A stretch of 64,000 nucleotides of DNA from Metallyticus violacea. Its lineage: Eukaryota; Arthropoda; Insecta; Mantodea; Metallyticidae. Position numbers and translations under genes: made by a program. The DNA lies in assembly GCA_030762175.1 (NCBI GenBank), contig CM060843.1, forward strand, positions 117,186,869-117,250,868. Reading direction: 5' to 3'. The notes under the pieces are model-generated. The model ran no database searches. It saw only the letters and a list, made by a program, of their open reading frames with translations, and was not told where the DNA came from. Shown here in pieces: positions 35,490 through 48,165 of this stretch (position 1 is its first letter; the number at the start of each line of letters is the position of its first letter).

Positions 35490-38400
35490 TTACAACAAAT
35501 GACCCATTCATCTTAATAAACCCACAAAATACAGGAAACATTCACATTTTACCTGATTTATAACTGATAAAATTGTGCATCTTTGAACAAGTATTCATTT
35601 TGCATTCATCAAAAGACACAGGAGCTCTCTAAATTAGATGTGTTGTATATGACTAGTAGTGTAATCCTCGTCCAACTTGTTAGTAAATGCAAATGAAAAA
35701 TTTAGAAAGCAGAAAAAAAAATAAGCTTTTGGCAACTATGGTATAATTTTAACTATATATTGCACAGACAGTTTGTTTATGGAGTAATCTTAATTTTAAA
35801 CTGTGTTTGGGCTGATTTTTCTTCTCTGATGATCATTAAAAATTTTATTAAACAAATCATATACAAATTCTAGAAAGTTCCAACCCAAAGTAAAACACAA
35901 TCTGTATGCTGCCATTTTCAAGGTGGAAATTAGCAATCCCTGTATAATTGGCCTGCAACCGGACTCATATGTTATGTGAAATTTTTCATAACGGGTATGT
36001 CGAAATACTCTGCACGTACCACCTTTGGTCACAATTATTTGTGAGCTCAGAACCCGTGTTATCACAATTGTTGTTTCAGTGAATGCGGATATGTTGAATA
36101 TAAATGTTGTTCCTTAACCAGGGGAAGTCAATGCAAGAATCTATCTTGGCCAGTTTTTCCAGACTGTTCTAACTTAAAAAAAAAAGTAGATTAGAATAAT
36201 AAAGGCAATAAAAAGTTCTAGTAAATAACAGTTCGTTAATGAACTGTTTACGAAATACGACATCTATTATAGTTCAATAACCAACTGAACTGTTTACACA
36301 AGTTAGGATTCATAATGCCTTTTTTACTCCGAATGTTCATTTCCTGCCTTTCTTGTGCTGATCCTTCACCGGCATAGGATACTATAATGCAGTACTAGCT
36401 AACAAAAATGTAATCTCTCTCATATGTTCAATCAAATGTTTATGGTATAGAATTAAAAATCTGAAATTTATTGTCTTGTGATTAATAAAACTGCTTTTTG
36501 CAAAGAATTCGCAGCTTTCTTCGTTACAGCCAGCTGCGAATTTGTGCAGAAAACAGATATTTTGAAAATAAATTTGTGGGCTATAGATTGCTGTAAAAGT
36601 TTCATCCCTTCACTTATATTTCTCAAATTTAAATTAGAGACCATCACTTTTGAAATAATTCGTATTCTACAAGTACTATGTAAATAAATAAATGGCAAAG
36701 AAGTTTTTCCTTTGCAACATTAGGAAGTAATGCAGGTTAAAGGAGAATAATATATTGCAATTTCAAAATGAAGATAAATAACAAACTATTCAAGCACTTT
36801 TTAAAAAGAGTATTACGATCATGAAATATATAAAGACACAACATAAACATAATACATCTCGTTATATTAAATAAACTTGAATTCACAAGCAGTTTATTTC
36901 ATAATTATGCTGCAACCTTTCATCTAAATTAAGATAAACAGAATAACAAAAAGGATATAAAACAAAATAATTGTTTCCCTTAATATTATTATATATTTGA
37001 CATGTATAACAAAAACAGCTATATCATATAGGAAATCTGAACTTCTACGTGTTAAGCCAGAAAGCTCTTTGGTGTTCCTTTCTCTGAAATTCAATACGAT
37101 ACACATTCTATCTATTTATGAAACAGAGTAACACTTCATGTATGCTACTCTGATGGCTATAAGTAAAGCTGCAGTTCTCTCAAAAGAGGTAAAATCTGCC
37201 ATTTGGAGCTTTTCTGTAATTTCATTTCGGATCAGACCAACAAGAGAGATCTCAACGCAGCCAAGTAATTAGTGACGTCATTAATGCTACTCTGCATGAT
37301 GTTCTCTGTAGTTCTGAAGTGAGTGGAGGCCATGAAATGCGCACAGAGAAAGGGCCTCATACTCGCACACACATAGAGAGAGCTTCGTTCACTCAAAATC
37401 TCTCTGCATTCAAGTACCAGATGCTTTTTATCTCTTTTCCTCTTTTATCTTTATTGAAAAAAGTCTTGAACCGTGCAGCATGATGTATCATACTTTAAGC
37501 CAATGCGCTGACGTATGCCGCCTACACATTTTGGAACTACTCTGACATAAAGAGGGTGATCCGCGTTAGAATATGAAAATGTCATTGCATGTACATTTAA
37601 TTTTTATTTCTGAAATACTCAGCACTAGAGCAGAATGAGTAGCTGGTCAATGCGCTAATTAAAAGATATATAACCGCTTTCCATTAAAAAAAAAAGCCTC
37701 TTTGTAAGTTCGACTATGCGTTCTTTGCTTTTATTTGTCAATATTATAAAGCATGCGCCTCAAGAAATATCAACAAATGTGTATTATTATTTTTTTATTT
37801 TACGGAAACACGCCTTTATTTTAAATAAATGTATTATTATTTTCACCCTATCCACCTCTGTGTGTAAATGGGGAGAGTTCAAACTTTATTACGTTCGGTA
37901 TATCATTCTTGTGTTTAATGTATTACTTTAAATATAAAATTACCGCATTAATAGTTATTATTTATTACAATATGTTCCATTCCATTCAGATTAAGAACTT
38001 GCGAATTAGATTAATAAGCTGAAAATTAAATGTTGTAATTTAAAAGTGTATTTGGAAAATTGAAATTTTTCCTAAGTGCAAAGATGAAATATTAACCGAG
38101 CTATGAAAGGATATGCACTTTTATTAAACTGTTACTTACTGGATTTAAAATTTCCTATAATTCGCGGAAACCTCGTTAAATATTCAAGAATATTCAAAAT
38201 TTCATTTTTTTTATACCTGCAAAACAGTATAAATATGGTTGAAACAGCTTAATACTCTAGTATTTAGCCCACAGTTTCATAGTCTACTGCTTGAATCCCT
38301 TGAGCTCCACCGCAAACATTTCCGAAACAAGATATGCAATTTATGCATTGTTTTCATAAATTGTAAATACAGAGATGCTTAAGTCCTTTCTTCTAGCACT

Positions 38401-38994
38401 TAAGTTTATTTTTAAATGAAAAAAATATTTATTGACACTTAGAACATGAAAGTAAAAGTAGAACCGCTATTTTTTGCATTTACTAGTGCAAATAGTTGAG
38501 AAAATTTCATCATTTTAGTCTTGATGTAGTATTATAATTATATTAAGAAAATGTGTAGATATTCACGGCTCGACTTGTTTGCGCTAGGAATGCTGCCATT
38601 CTCTCCAATCTTTGAAATTCTTCCTTCCTTCTCTTACAGCTGGGTAGCGCCATAGTTTCCTAATGCTTTTCTTTATCGCACATAACAGACAGATTTCGTT
38701 TTTGGTATTGATAACTTACTTAAGGACTTCGGCTTTATCATTGCTCGAGGATATCGTCTGGCTAGGTGGAAACTCGTGTTCAATCGTTTTGTGGCGATAT
38801 CCTTCAGCAAGGCTTACCCACGAAACTCTTCTTTGAAATACGAAATGATAAATTTGGAGACCGTTTCATTTCTGTGATAAGAATGGTAACCTTGGTTACT
38901 AATAAATTATTTATTGAATGTATAATTTTCTTTAATTTTATCTATTCCACTGTCTTGCGACAAAGTTTTCATTGAAATTGCATGTATAATTTCA
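35490..38994. other. No gene seen
   Basis: AT-rich; short open frames only. The GC-richer stretch 37140-37400 has nothing I recognise. Confidence 0.5.
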
Positions 38995-39009
38995 GCCTAG
39001 TATACGTCG

Positions 39010-39292
39010 GTCCTGGTGGTGTAGTGGTTACCATACTTGCCTCCTAAACCCAAGATCGCGGGTTCGAACCCGGCCAGGACCGATGGATTTTTTCTGGCGT
39101 AAAAATCCAAAGTATGGCTTCCTTCGGAATAGAAGTAAAGCCAAATCGGACATTTACGGCACGAAAAAGAACCTCAAGCCTGAAAGAAGAGGCCTCTGGG
39201 CAAAATTTGTCGGCCGTTACACGTCCTGAGTTGAATGAGACGCTGATGACCTGAGATGTTAAAGAGCGTCCATAAATAAATCATTAAAAAAT
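39010..39292 (+). mobile_element. SINE-B copy, full length, with target-site duplication
   Basis: The head GTCCTGGTGGTGTAGTGGTT (A box) and CGCGGGTTCGAACCCGGCCA (B box) resembles a Gly-type tRNA. The first seven bases (GTCCTGG) even pair with CCAGGAC, as an acceptor stem would. The body then has TTTTTCTGGCGTAAAAATCC, CTTCCTTCGGAA, ACGGCACGAAAAAGAACCTC and GGCCTCTGGGCAAAATTTGT. It ends in the stem-loop GACGC...GCGTC and TAAATAAATC. A diverged duplication flanks it: GCCTAGTATACGTCG at 38995-39009 and GCCTAGTTTACCGTCG at 39293-39308. The anticodon arm is degenerate, so it is not a tRNA gene. Confidence 0.93.
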
Positions 39293-39596
39293 GCCTAGTT
39301 TACCGTCGTAACACTGCATATTGGAGCTGTTTTCTGAAAGAAGTCTTGCACCATGGTTTGATTATATGATTTGTAAGAGAATGTTGTATAATAAATACTC
39401 GTTAATACACTGATTATTTCAATTGTAATGTAAGTAAAATTAAATTGATGCTTCATTCATTTGTCACATATATGAGGTATATAGTATTCAAGTGCAATTT
39501 TGGAATAATGAATGAATAATTCATACGAATATTATTTGACTTTGAAGTTTAGGAACATTCCATTAAATATTGTTATGTTTTGTATTTATATGTTGT
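39293..39596. other. Spacer between two SINE-B copies
   Basis: AT-rich, no gene. Confidence 0.6.
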
Positions 39597-39885
39597 CGAT
39601 CCTGGTGGTGTAGTGGTAACCATACTTACCTTCTAAACCCAAGATCACGGGTTCAAAATACGCCAGGGTCGATGGATTTTTTCCGGCGTAAAAACGCATT
39701 CTAAGTATGGCTTCCTTCGGAAGGGAAGCAAAACCGTGGGTCCCGTGTCGTACATTTACGGTACGAAAAAAGAACCTCAGGCATGATTAAAAAGGCCTCT
39801 GAGCAAAATTTGTCAGCCATTTCACACCCTGAATTGAATGGGACGCTGATGACCTGAGATGTTAAAGAGCGTCCGTAAATAAATA
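39597..39885 (+). mobile_element. SINE-B copy, full length
   Basis: Same orientation as the copy at 39010. It has GATCCTGGTGGTGTAGTGGT (A box), CACGGGTTCAAAATACGCCA (damaged B box), the body blocks CTTCCTTCGGAAGGGAAGCA and ACGGTACGAAAAAAGAACCT, and the tail CTGATGACCTGAGATGTTAA. The terminal stem is perfect: GGACGC (39841-39846) with GCGTCC (39869-39874), followed by (TAAA)n. Only a weak 8-bp TATTTATA flank repeat is visible. Several single-base differences from the first copy show two separate insertions. Confidence 0.92.
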
Positions 39886-42514
39886 AATATTTATACATTC
39901 TGTTAAAAAATATTATATTTAATATATTAATTTGTCTCCTATGTTTGGTATTTAAAATCAATCATACAAGTACGTGTTCCTTATCCACATTCATTTGTAG
40001 TAATTTATAGGCTTATTTTGTTGCTAATTAAAACATGAAGCTATTTAGATGCCCTTCTTTTTATTAATGATATACTAAAATACGCTTGTCCTTCCTCTAT
40101 CGTAAATAAGAAGACCGCGACTTTCCAGATCGTTTAGGATGTTTGGCTAATAACGTACCGGAAATATACTTTTAAAAAGAGATTACATTTTGTAAATATG
40201 TATATTAAATATAGCTATTGTAAATGAAGAAAATGAACCATGAAAAACTGTAACGAAAGGAAACGCAACGTGTTATCCCTATATTAAATTTGTATACTAA
40301 TTTATTTTTGGGTAACTGTAATGTAAATAATATTGGTATTGATGTTTGATTTGAATCATTCAAAATAATGTATGTATATTTTGGATTTTTTGTGCTGAAA
40401 TAGTATGTTAATGCAATAGAAGTTAGTGATATAGAAATTGTGGAAGTATAGAGAACTGATGATTTGATTTAAGATAAAATACTGGAACCATTTCGCTAAT
40501 TGAGAAGTGACTATCACTGAGAAAAATGCGGTATAGTAAAGAGTGAAACAAAGAGCATTTTGCAACACTTCCCAAAATATTCATTCGCATGGTTGCCAAA
40601 TCCACATAGTTAAAGTATTACTCCAATCAGTGCAAATGATACAATAGTCTGTATTTCAGTAGATACATTTAGTATTTTGAACTATCTACATAACAATAAA
40701 CAGGCGTTGTGTGTTACTCAAGATCCAGATAAATATAATTGTTAATGTGCAAGAATATTTTTCTTATTTGTTTTATTTTTAAAATAACAATGTTGTGACT
40801 TATTATCCAGTTTACTAAACAATCCTAACGATATTTACGCAGAATGAACACATCTCTCCAGAATTGCTCATTATATGAGGTTAGTGAACACGCATGCTCA
40901 TCTATTTAATGAGTCTTGTTACTACTCCTAAAGAGCTCTTTTCTCAGTTCAATTCCAGTTATCTATAGAGCTACCCTCACTAATTGAATCTAGAATTTCA
41001 ATTTTCCACCACTGCCTCATTGGTCATTCGTGCTATGGCTTGGATTAATGACGCTATCGGAAATTAGAATGACCGACATTTTGACTATTATTGCTATGTT
41101 CTGCATTCGATGCAGTCTTAGTAGTTATGAACTTTTGCATTGTAGTCGGCCGCAGAAGCGGCTGTTATTTTTGACTTTAATGTGGATTATGCAAATTATT
41201 GATTTTTATTTACTAACATTATATTATTATTAATTTCACTGAGAATGGAGCTTTAAAGACATATATTTGTCAGTTTTAATTCATATGTTGCAGCTTCGCT
41301 CAAATTCGCGATCGTTAGATAGACTGGTAAGCAATAGACAAGAATGAATGATCAACATTTTGGAAAGTAACGGTTGACTCAAGATTTGTTAGACGCTACA
41401 ACACTTGTGCTATCTTTTGTTATTTTTATCTTTTTCTTTCAGTACATTATTCTTGTCGCCAAATCCCTTATTTTTATTCAATTCGATTTTTATAGGGCAG
41501 TTGCCTTGTTGCTTTTGTTGTTTGTTTCAAAATAAGTGTTCTTTGGGGGTTAATGGAAAAGAAACTTTCAACGAGGCATTTAGCCTCACGAAACTATTAA
41601 GTATAACTGTTGTTTAAGTTTTAATCTTATAGAAGTAGCGTTGAGATTGTACAAGTTGCAATTTTGAATTATTGGTATTATGGTCACATAAATTTTTATT
41701 TATTTTAAAGTTTTCTTTGGCCAATATTTTCTGTAATAGATTCCTTATCTAAGGTGTGTTTGATCTGTAAATTTTAGGACTTAAAGAAATTTCTATCGTG
41801 TACAAATAACACTTTTATTGGTTTAATAGAATGAATTGTTTCAATTAAAAGCTAGAAACGAAAGTATTTATCACTTTAATGATATTTTTTTTTCAAAAAT
41901 CATGTGCCTCTAAATAGCAACTTGAAGTTAGGAACACTTATCTATTCAATATTGACGGAGCCTGCTGTTTCCTCTGTCTCTGTCTAGAGATTAGACTTCT
42001 TCGATAGAGGGCGGTACTTCAGGGCGGGGACTTCGGATCTGCCATGCGCCATCACGCGACTTTCGAGGTGTAAGGGACGCTACATCTCTAACAGGTAGCT
42101 CCTCAATTATCCTCACAAAGCTACGCGGATTCTGTTCCAGACTACCCTAACTCAGAAAATATCCGTCATGTGTGTCATACAACCCTTAACATTCATAAAT
42201 ACATTATGGATTATTAAACAAATTTATTCCAGTCATTCCGGAACGTTCGTTATTTCAAAGAAATAACTCGCGTATTTCTCATTAGGAGAAACTTTAACTG
42301 AATAATGTTACCAATGTTAATTAGTGATTCTAATGCATTTTTTGCTGGGAAAAATTACAAATAACAGTTTTTCGTTATTATATATTTTCATAAATTTATA
42401 CTATATATTTATTGTACTAAAATATTGCTTGAAAGGTAACCTTCTCGCGCTGAAAGCAGCAATAGTATGCTGTTGGACATGCGCAATGATAGGGTCAGTT
42501 GTTATTTATTTTCT
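39886..42514. other. No gene seen
   Basis: AT-rich. A 33-nt segment at about 41290 lies between TTGCAG and GTAAGC but is too short to call as an exon. A GC-rich island at 41990-42150 (GAGGGCGGTACTTCAGGGCG) is unassigned. Confidence 0.4.
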
Positions 42515-42626
42515 TCCAGTCCAATATTGTCCCAGTGACTACTTATGGAAATTAATGTTAAAAAAAGTTTATGTAAAATCACCAGATACACTATGGCCTG
42601 TTTTCGAAACCATCGTAAGGAAATAA
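42515..42626 (+). pseudogene. Possible DDE transposase scrap
   Basis: The end of an open frame reads CPSDYLWKLMLKKVYVKSPD followed by TLWPVFETIVRK and a stop. This recalls the DFFLWGxLKxxVYxxxPxTLxEL segment after the last catalytic Asp of DUF4817/mariner-type transposases. It is too short to be sure. Confidence 0.3.
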
Positions 42627-44149
42627 AAATATGCAATACTTATTAAAGTGCACGATTTGTACTCACTTAAATAGATTAATAGCGTTACATTGCATATGAA
42701 ATCTAATTTTATAGCAGTGGAGGGCTATAAACAAATTTGTAGCGTTGAGTGTTACAAGATACTGTTTTAGCCATGTAAATACAGTTAAAGTAATCATTTT
42801 TAGTGTAAAATGTCTGAAAAGACACTTATAGCTGTGAAAATGTGACACATTTTTTATGTCATCACAACGATGGAGAAAAACTGCCTGGAATACAGAAAAC
42901 TACCCAGAGAAATGAGAAACTTTAATCCATACTTAGACAGAACAAAGGTTTTATTTTTATCTATTTCATAAGTTCATGGAGTTTAAAATATTTCCAAGTT
43001 TTAGAAAACTATATTTTCTTTCCTTTCATTTTGTTTTTGCTTTCTAATATTCATACTTTTGCTACTCTTTAGAATATACGTTGACTTAACCAATCATGCT
43101 TTTTATATTTCCAGGTCACTTCCGTATTCTGACTCCCTGAATTATAAATAAAAACTACTATAGCTGTGTCCCCTTTACTGCTTACAGAAGAGAAGTTTGA
43201 CATTTGAAAATCGTTTAATCGGCATTAAGCAAAGACAAACTGCTATTTGCTCTAATGATTTCGCCAAATTCGTTCAAACGTTGTGCTCTTAATGCGAATA
43301 ATACGCCAAGCCCGGGTTTAGCTGTGTAAAGTGAATATAGAACAAATAACGAATGAGTGATATGGTAAAACGGAATTGTTGGCAGATCATCCATAAATTG
43401 CTGGGTGCTTGCTTTTAATCGGTGAAGCAAACATGCCGAAAAACACTCATTCACATGCTCGTTAGATCCGCATTCAACATTCAGAGATTAGCAGAGGTAT
43501 CATTCAAATACGTGAAAGGAGAATGCTCCGTATTTTATGGTAATTGGCGGTAAAAGATATTTCGGAATACGTACAAGGTCGGTGTGTTTATACTGACAGT
43601 GAGATCAATTGATCTTAAATGAAGACAAGCTTTAGCGTGAGCAACTTCTTGCTGAGCAGAAATATACTAATAAATTGAATGTTATTTACCCAGTCATTAA
43701 ACAACACAACTTCTTGTATAACGCCATACCTTAGTTACAACGATCCCATTTCTGTTTATGAGAGAGCTCTTTATAATTATCGATTCATAAGTAGCATATA
43801 CTTCACATCTTACTATAAAAGTTCCTGCCAAACCGGTCCCGTGGTTTAGCGTTTCTGGATGTTCCTGGAGTCCCTGGGCATGTCATGGGGACTTGTCCTT
43901 ACTTTGAAAGGACCCTTTGGCAGCCCATGGTCTCATTATGTTAGGTTTAAGAATCCCTTTGCGCACCTTCATCATTCCTACTGAGTCGCCGTACAGACAG
44001 CTCAGCCTCAAATGGCAGGAGTGGATACTCAGGGGAGAAAATCCTCAAGTTCAAGGGAATAGGGCAACCATGGGGGGGGGGGGGGGAGGATCCCTGCATT
44101 GTGTAGAAAGTAATTGCATATACACATATTATTTTTCGGTATTCTCCAG
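42627..44149. other. No gene seen; poly-G run
   Basis: AT-rich to about 43800, then a GC-richer block at 43830-44100 with a 15-G run at 44072-44086. That block could be a SINE-like sequence (GGTCCCGTGGTTTAGCG) but a B box is not clear. Confidence 0.4.
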
Positions 44150-44370
44150 AGACTGAAATTAGGGACTGGTGGTGAACAACAGTAGACCATAAACCAGTGC
44201 CAGCGGCCAAAAACAGGCGCATTTCCGCCATGGATGAATTAGCAGTATAAGCTGTGGCATTATCTTGGCGAATATATGCCGTCTGTCGTTCCTCTTCTAA
44301 CATAACACGAAAGTGTCCTTGCACTCTTTTCAAATGAAAAGACTTAACATTTGGGGGAAATAAATGCAAG
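44150..44370 (-). pseudogene. DDE transposase central fossil (DUF4817/mariner-like)
   Basis: The minus strand reads MLEEERQTAYIRQDNATAYT followed by ANSSMAEMRLF and GLWSTVVHHQSLISVSG. The QDNATAYTAN segment matches the second catalytic Asp region (QDGATAHTA) of this superfamily, and the GLW after it stands where GLWPPRSPDL is expected, with the WPPRSPDL part lost. Upstream YFPP-like residues fit the preceding strand. It is fragmentary and has no start. Confidence 0.6.
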
Positions 44371-44495
44371 ACATAGCGGAATCTTGCCCACTACAAGTGA
44401 CTTCTCTTATACGCTTATTGCTCATGAGAGTTCATCGAATAGCCAAATCTCCAAAAATGTGTCTATGGCTGGCTAAGTCCATTCTCTTGCATACC

Positions 44496-44757
44496 GGGTA
44501 GCCGAGGTCGTTAAGGCGTGGACTCGTGAGCGGGAGTTCTGCGGTTCGAATCCCGCCAGGACTTCCTCCCTGACTGACGGGTTTTTCAGGTTTTCCTCAG
44601 TCCTCATAAATAGTAAATGTCGGGGAGGTATCCTAAACCTGGGCCTGGAATGTTTCTTTCCTTTAGAAAAAAATCCTTTCTCCATATTTCATCTAGTGTA
44701 TCACCAGTGTGATGCCTCAGTAGTTAAAACGGGCGTTAAACACTATTAAAAAAAAAT
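44496..44757 (+). mobile_element. SINE-A copy, full length
   Basis: Head GGGTAGCCGAGGTCGTTAAG (A box) and GCGGTTCGAATCCCGCCAGG (B box). The core has GGGTTTTTCAGGTTTTCCTC and GTAAATGTCGGGGAGGTATC. The tail is GTGTGATGCCTCAGTAG, AACGGGCGTTAAACACTATT and an A-run. Imperfect flanking duplication: TCTCTTGCATACC at 44483-44495 and TCTGTTGTATATCC after the A-run. Together with the 8354 copy it defines the family. Confidence 0.9.
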
Positions 44758-46689
44758 CTGTTGTATATCCGCCTCTCAACCATTTATCTTTTTCTCTTAT
44801 TTTCGGACAGCTCTCATAAATTGCATTTTGTGAATATAATTGTTGTCTTTTCATTTCCATGTGATAAATAGTCTTCATGGAATAAAATGTACCACATAAT
44901 ACTTCAGAATGTTTAAATTTTCTCAATCATATCTTGATTTACGTCACACCTAAGGGATGAATGTTGTTATGTTTGAAACGTATATTTTTGTCCATGCTGG
45001 ATATTTGCTCTGGGGTGCCATGATCTTTGCTTTTTTTTATAGATATATTATAATATCGCATTCTTGACTGACTTTATGAAGTTTATAAAGGCCACTATGT
45101 AGTTTCTTTTCCGTGTTGAAGATTAAAACTGAATTTTCTGCAAATATAAACTTTTGCTCGCCGCCTTTTAATCGTAAATGTCGTTATTTATAAACTAAAG
45201 TATGGCGATAAGTTACAATAACAATGTTTGTGCCAGAGGGAAGTCGTTATTAGATATATTGCAAATCCCCTTATTCATAGTTATCTACAGTTTTACCGGT
45301 AATCTATTGAAAGAATTCTCAAGAGCTACAAATGTGTTTCTATATTAAGTTCTCCATTTTCACATTAGATGTCTTAATTATTGCCTTTACAAAAGACCCT
45401 AATATAAAACTCTTTTGATTTTTTTATATTAACATTTCGCATATTATTGTCACTCTAGCTGTTATAATTCGTGCGTACAATGAATGTTTGTATGCATCTA
45501 TATTTAAAAATTGATTCCTTCCACCCATTATTTAGTATAGAGACCATTGGGATACCTTGCATTCTAATGGTACGTTGTTTGTCTTCCAGTAATTTATTCA
45601 TATTTAATAAATTCAAAGCGTAAAAGTTAGAACTTTTCTATTCTTAGATTTGCTTAACGGAAATCTACTTTCTCTAATGTGGAGGAAAGAGGGAATACCT
45701 AACGAATAATTCTGCGATAATTATTCAGCACAGAACGAAATAGTGTTCTTAATAGTAAACAGAATAAGAAATGCATTAAAATAAATCTATGTTATGATAT
45801 ATAGCTGTTTATGCTTTATTTTAGAGATGTCAGTATGTATATATGTACATCCACGTATTTCCGCACCTGCTCATTGTACAGTCAGCGGCGTGTATCTTAC
45901 TGCATTCAACCTGTGTAATCGGTCTTCAAGATTACAATAGTCATACATCAGTAAAACTGCTGATATTGACCACAAAATATAGCATGGCTATGCGATACAT
46001 AGCCGATGTTCACTTATCAGTTCTCTAAAATGTCTATTAGTAATCTTAAAAAATTGATAGTTTAACGATAAAAGGAGGCAACTTTTAGAAACATATTGAG
46101 CACAGAAAAGGAGGCGTTCGATAAATAAAAAATGGTAAAGAAACATCACGAGTGGCTATCTATCTAGTTCGTGCAATAAACCTCAGCAAAACAGTCTTAA
46201 CTAGTTACGAAAATTTCCTGAACTTAGCTATTCTGAAAGAACAAGTTCTATGACAAAGTGCAGCTTGTTGTTCATTTGACGTATGAACAAAAGGTGGCAG
46301 GAGAGAACGCTTTGAATTCCAACAGAGACACCAGGGCCACCAGCACTACAAGGGAATGTCAGTTGGACGCATGTCAAAATAGATGATGAAGAGAAAGTGC
46401 CGCCTCCTCCTCCCCCTCCCCTTCTGGGAAAATTAATGGTGGCTTCTGTAGCAACCCTCTTTGGGCTATTTCTTGTGCAATGTTAGGGGAAAACAGCACG
46501 GCCCTTGTGCTGTCATATCAAATATACACCCCTACTCGTCAGTATCCGGTCCCGAGCAGCCAACACCATTCATCCTGTAATGTAAAAATGTAGGAAATGT
46601 TTTGAAGTTCTCTTAAGTGAAGATGAAGAAGGTAACTAGTTTCCAATATATGACATTGAAAGAAACCACACGAAGGAGAATTATTATTT
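44758..46689. other. No gene seen
   Basis: AT-rich; a GC-richer block at 46280-46550 without motif. Confidence 0.5.
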
Positions 46690-47740
46690 ACTTACGAAGT
46701 ACATGAGGCAGGACCAAGGTTGGAATGGTCTTTTTCAAAATAGCCAATTGAGTTATATGTACTTGGCCCAATATATCTACTGTTCTGAAAGACGTGATGG
46801 AAACCGTTGTTGGATAAAGCCTTTAGAATCACCTCCTCCTTGTTCACTACAACAGATGATGGGAAAGAAAAAAAATGTAGCCCCACAGCCCTTTTTTGAA
46901 ATGACAGTCACACGAAAGTACTTCGGGCTGTATGGAATGTGTGTCCCGCAGATATTTGTGCCAAATGTTGAGCATCAACGTTACAGACGCGAAGGCACCA
47001 ATCCGGTTGGTTCTTAAACAGTCTTGTAGTACCACCCATTGACCATTGTTTGCGGAGGTATTCATGTTGATAAATCATTCCATGACAGTTGAAGAGCGAA
47101 ATCACCATAACTTTCCCTGTCGATCGAAGAACCTCAGCTTCCTTTGGTGTCGGAGAACCAGGTGATTTCCACACTGAGCTCGCGTGTTTGCTCTCGGGTT
47201 CCTAATGATGAAGCCATTAGGTATGCAATTAGGTATGCTCCGCTACCATGTTCTCTTCTTGCGTCAGAATCTCGGCACATGTGTAAGCGATAATGAGAGT
47301 GATGAATGTACTGTATGGGAAATCTGTAACATGTCTGCCAATCTATCCACAGTTTTTCGTCGATCTTCCTGAAAAATGATGGTACCTGTTTTAATCATGG
47401 TCTGGTTCACTGTAGTGGTTGAAGCACCTAGATTGCCCTATTTTATTGTTGGAAAACGCCCTCCTTAAACTCTTTGAACTACCGAATTGCGGTTGATTGT
47501 AGAAAACATTATCACCATATGCTTGTAATAACATCGCGTGCTCTTCCATACTGCATTTCTGTAGACCGAAGCAAGAGCAGTGTACTGCTCGTTACGAAAG
47601 CAACTCCATTTTACACGGTTACACTCTTTGCTGGTGGCCTGTACTAAGATGCCATTTTTTTCCTCCAACCACGTGAGAACCTTTCTTTGGATAGTTTTCG
47701 AGAATGGCCTTGTATCGATCTGCACGAGATAATCCTAGGA
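46690..47740 (-). pseudogene. Second mariner-type transposase fossil
   Basis: Recognisable minus-strand pieces occur in order. First is FQEDRRKTVDRLADMLQISH (second helix-turn-helix, about 47300-47370). Next is WKSPGSPTPKEAEVLRSTGK with VMVISLFNCHGMIYQHEY (the strand around the KAK/VM-FFD-RGxIxxE region, about 47020-47170). Then comes a badly decayed GHTFHTARSTF, and finally VNKEEVILKA, FHHVFQNS and IGYFEKD (the C-terminal EEV...WxxC...YFEKD pattern). Multiple stops and frame changes occur and part of the catalytic centre is lost. The sequence differs from the 1321 mariner, so it is another subfamily. No TIRs were found. Confidence 0.6.
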
Positions 47741-47943
47741 ACTTTGTGTTGGAGTAACTTCTCAACTGCTAAAATATAGCAAACAATTGCAAGCGAAAAA
47801 TATGAGAACGATACAGCCGTGCAATAAACCGTCCCTACAACGTGTTCAGTACGGAAGTAAGAGAGATACTAACCTGATTACGCTATAAACGCATAAACAG
47901 AAACCATTGCACATCTTTTGCTCATTCGTCAGGACTATTCAGA

Positions 47944-48165
47944 ACTACTTTCCTTTGTCTTGATCAACATTTCCATGATGCCCTGAAAACTGAATGTTCT
48001 GCTGTAACTGATATGAGACCTTCAGAAATAGTTTGTTTTAAATATGTTCCAACTACTCCAGTGGAAATAGAACATTCTTTTTCCATGATGAAAAATGTTC
48101 TCTCTGACAAGCGGCTGACCATGACAGTTGAAACCTTGAAAAAAACATATTGTTGTTGCCTGTAA
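47944..48165 (+). pseudogene. hAT-like transposase C-terminal fragment
   Basis: An open frame ends at TAA 48163-48165 and reads MRPSEIVCFKYVPTTPVEIE followed by HSFSMMKNVLSDKRLTMTVE and TLKKTYCCCL. This is the C-terminal hAT dimerisation region pattern (FKYAPITSxDVERSFSxYKxxLSDxRxxxxxENLKK). The frame is open in this stretch but no N-terminal part is found. Downstream, AATAAA-type signals and GAACTTCCGGGCTGTG at about 48358-48373 may be the decayed element end. There is no start codon in context, so it is probably a truncated relic. Confidence 0.7.

Noticed and set aside
39010..39085. tRNA-Gly-like sequence with a pairing acceptor stem
   Set aside because: The anticodon arm is degenerate and the sequence continues into a SINE body with tail and target-site duplication; the second copy at 39597 shows the same. 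It is a SINE head, not a tRNA gene.
41291..41323. 33-nt open segment between TTGCAG and GTAAGC
   Set aside because: Such a short segment between splice-like sites is expected by chance in this much sequence.
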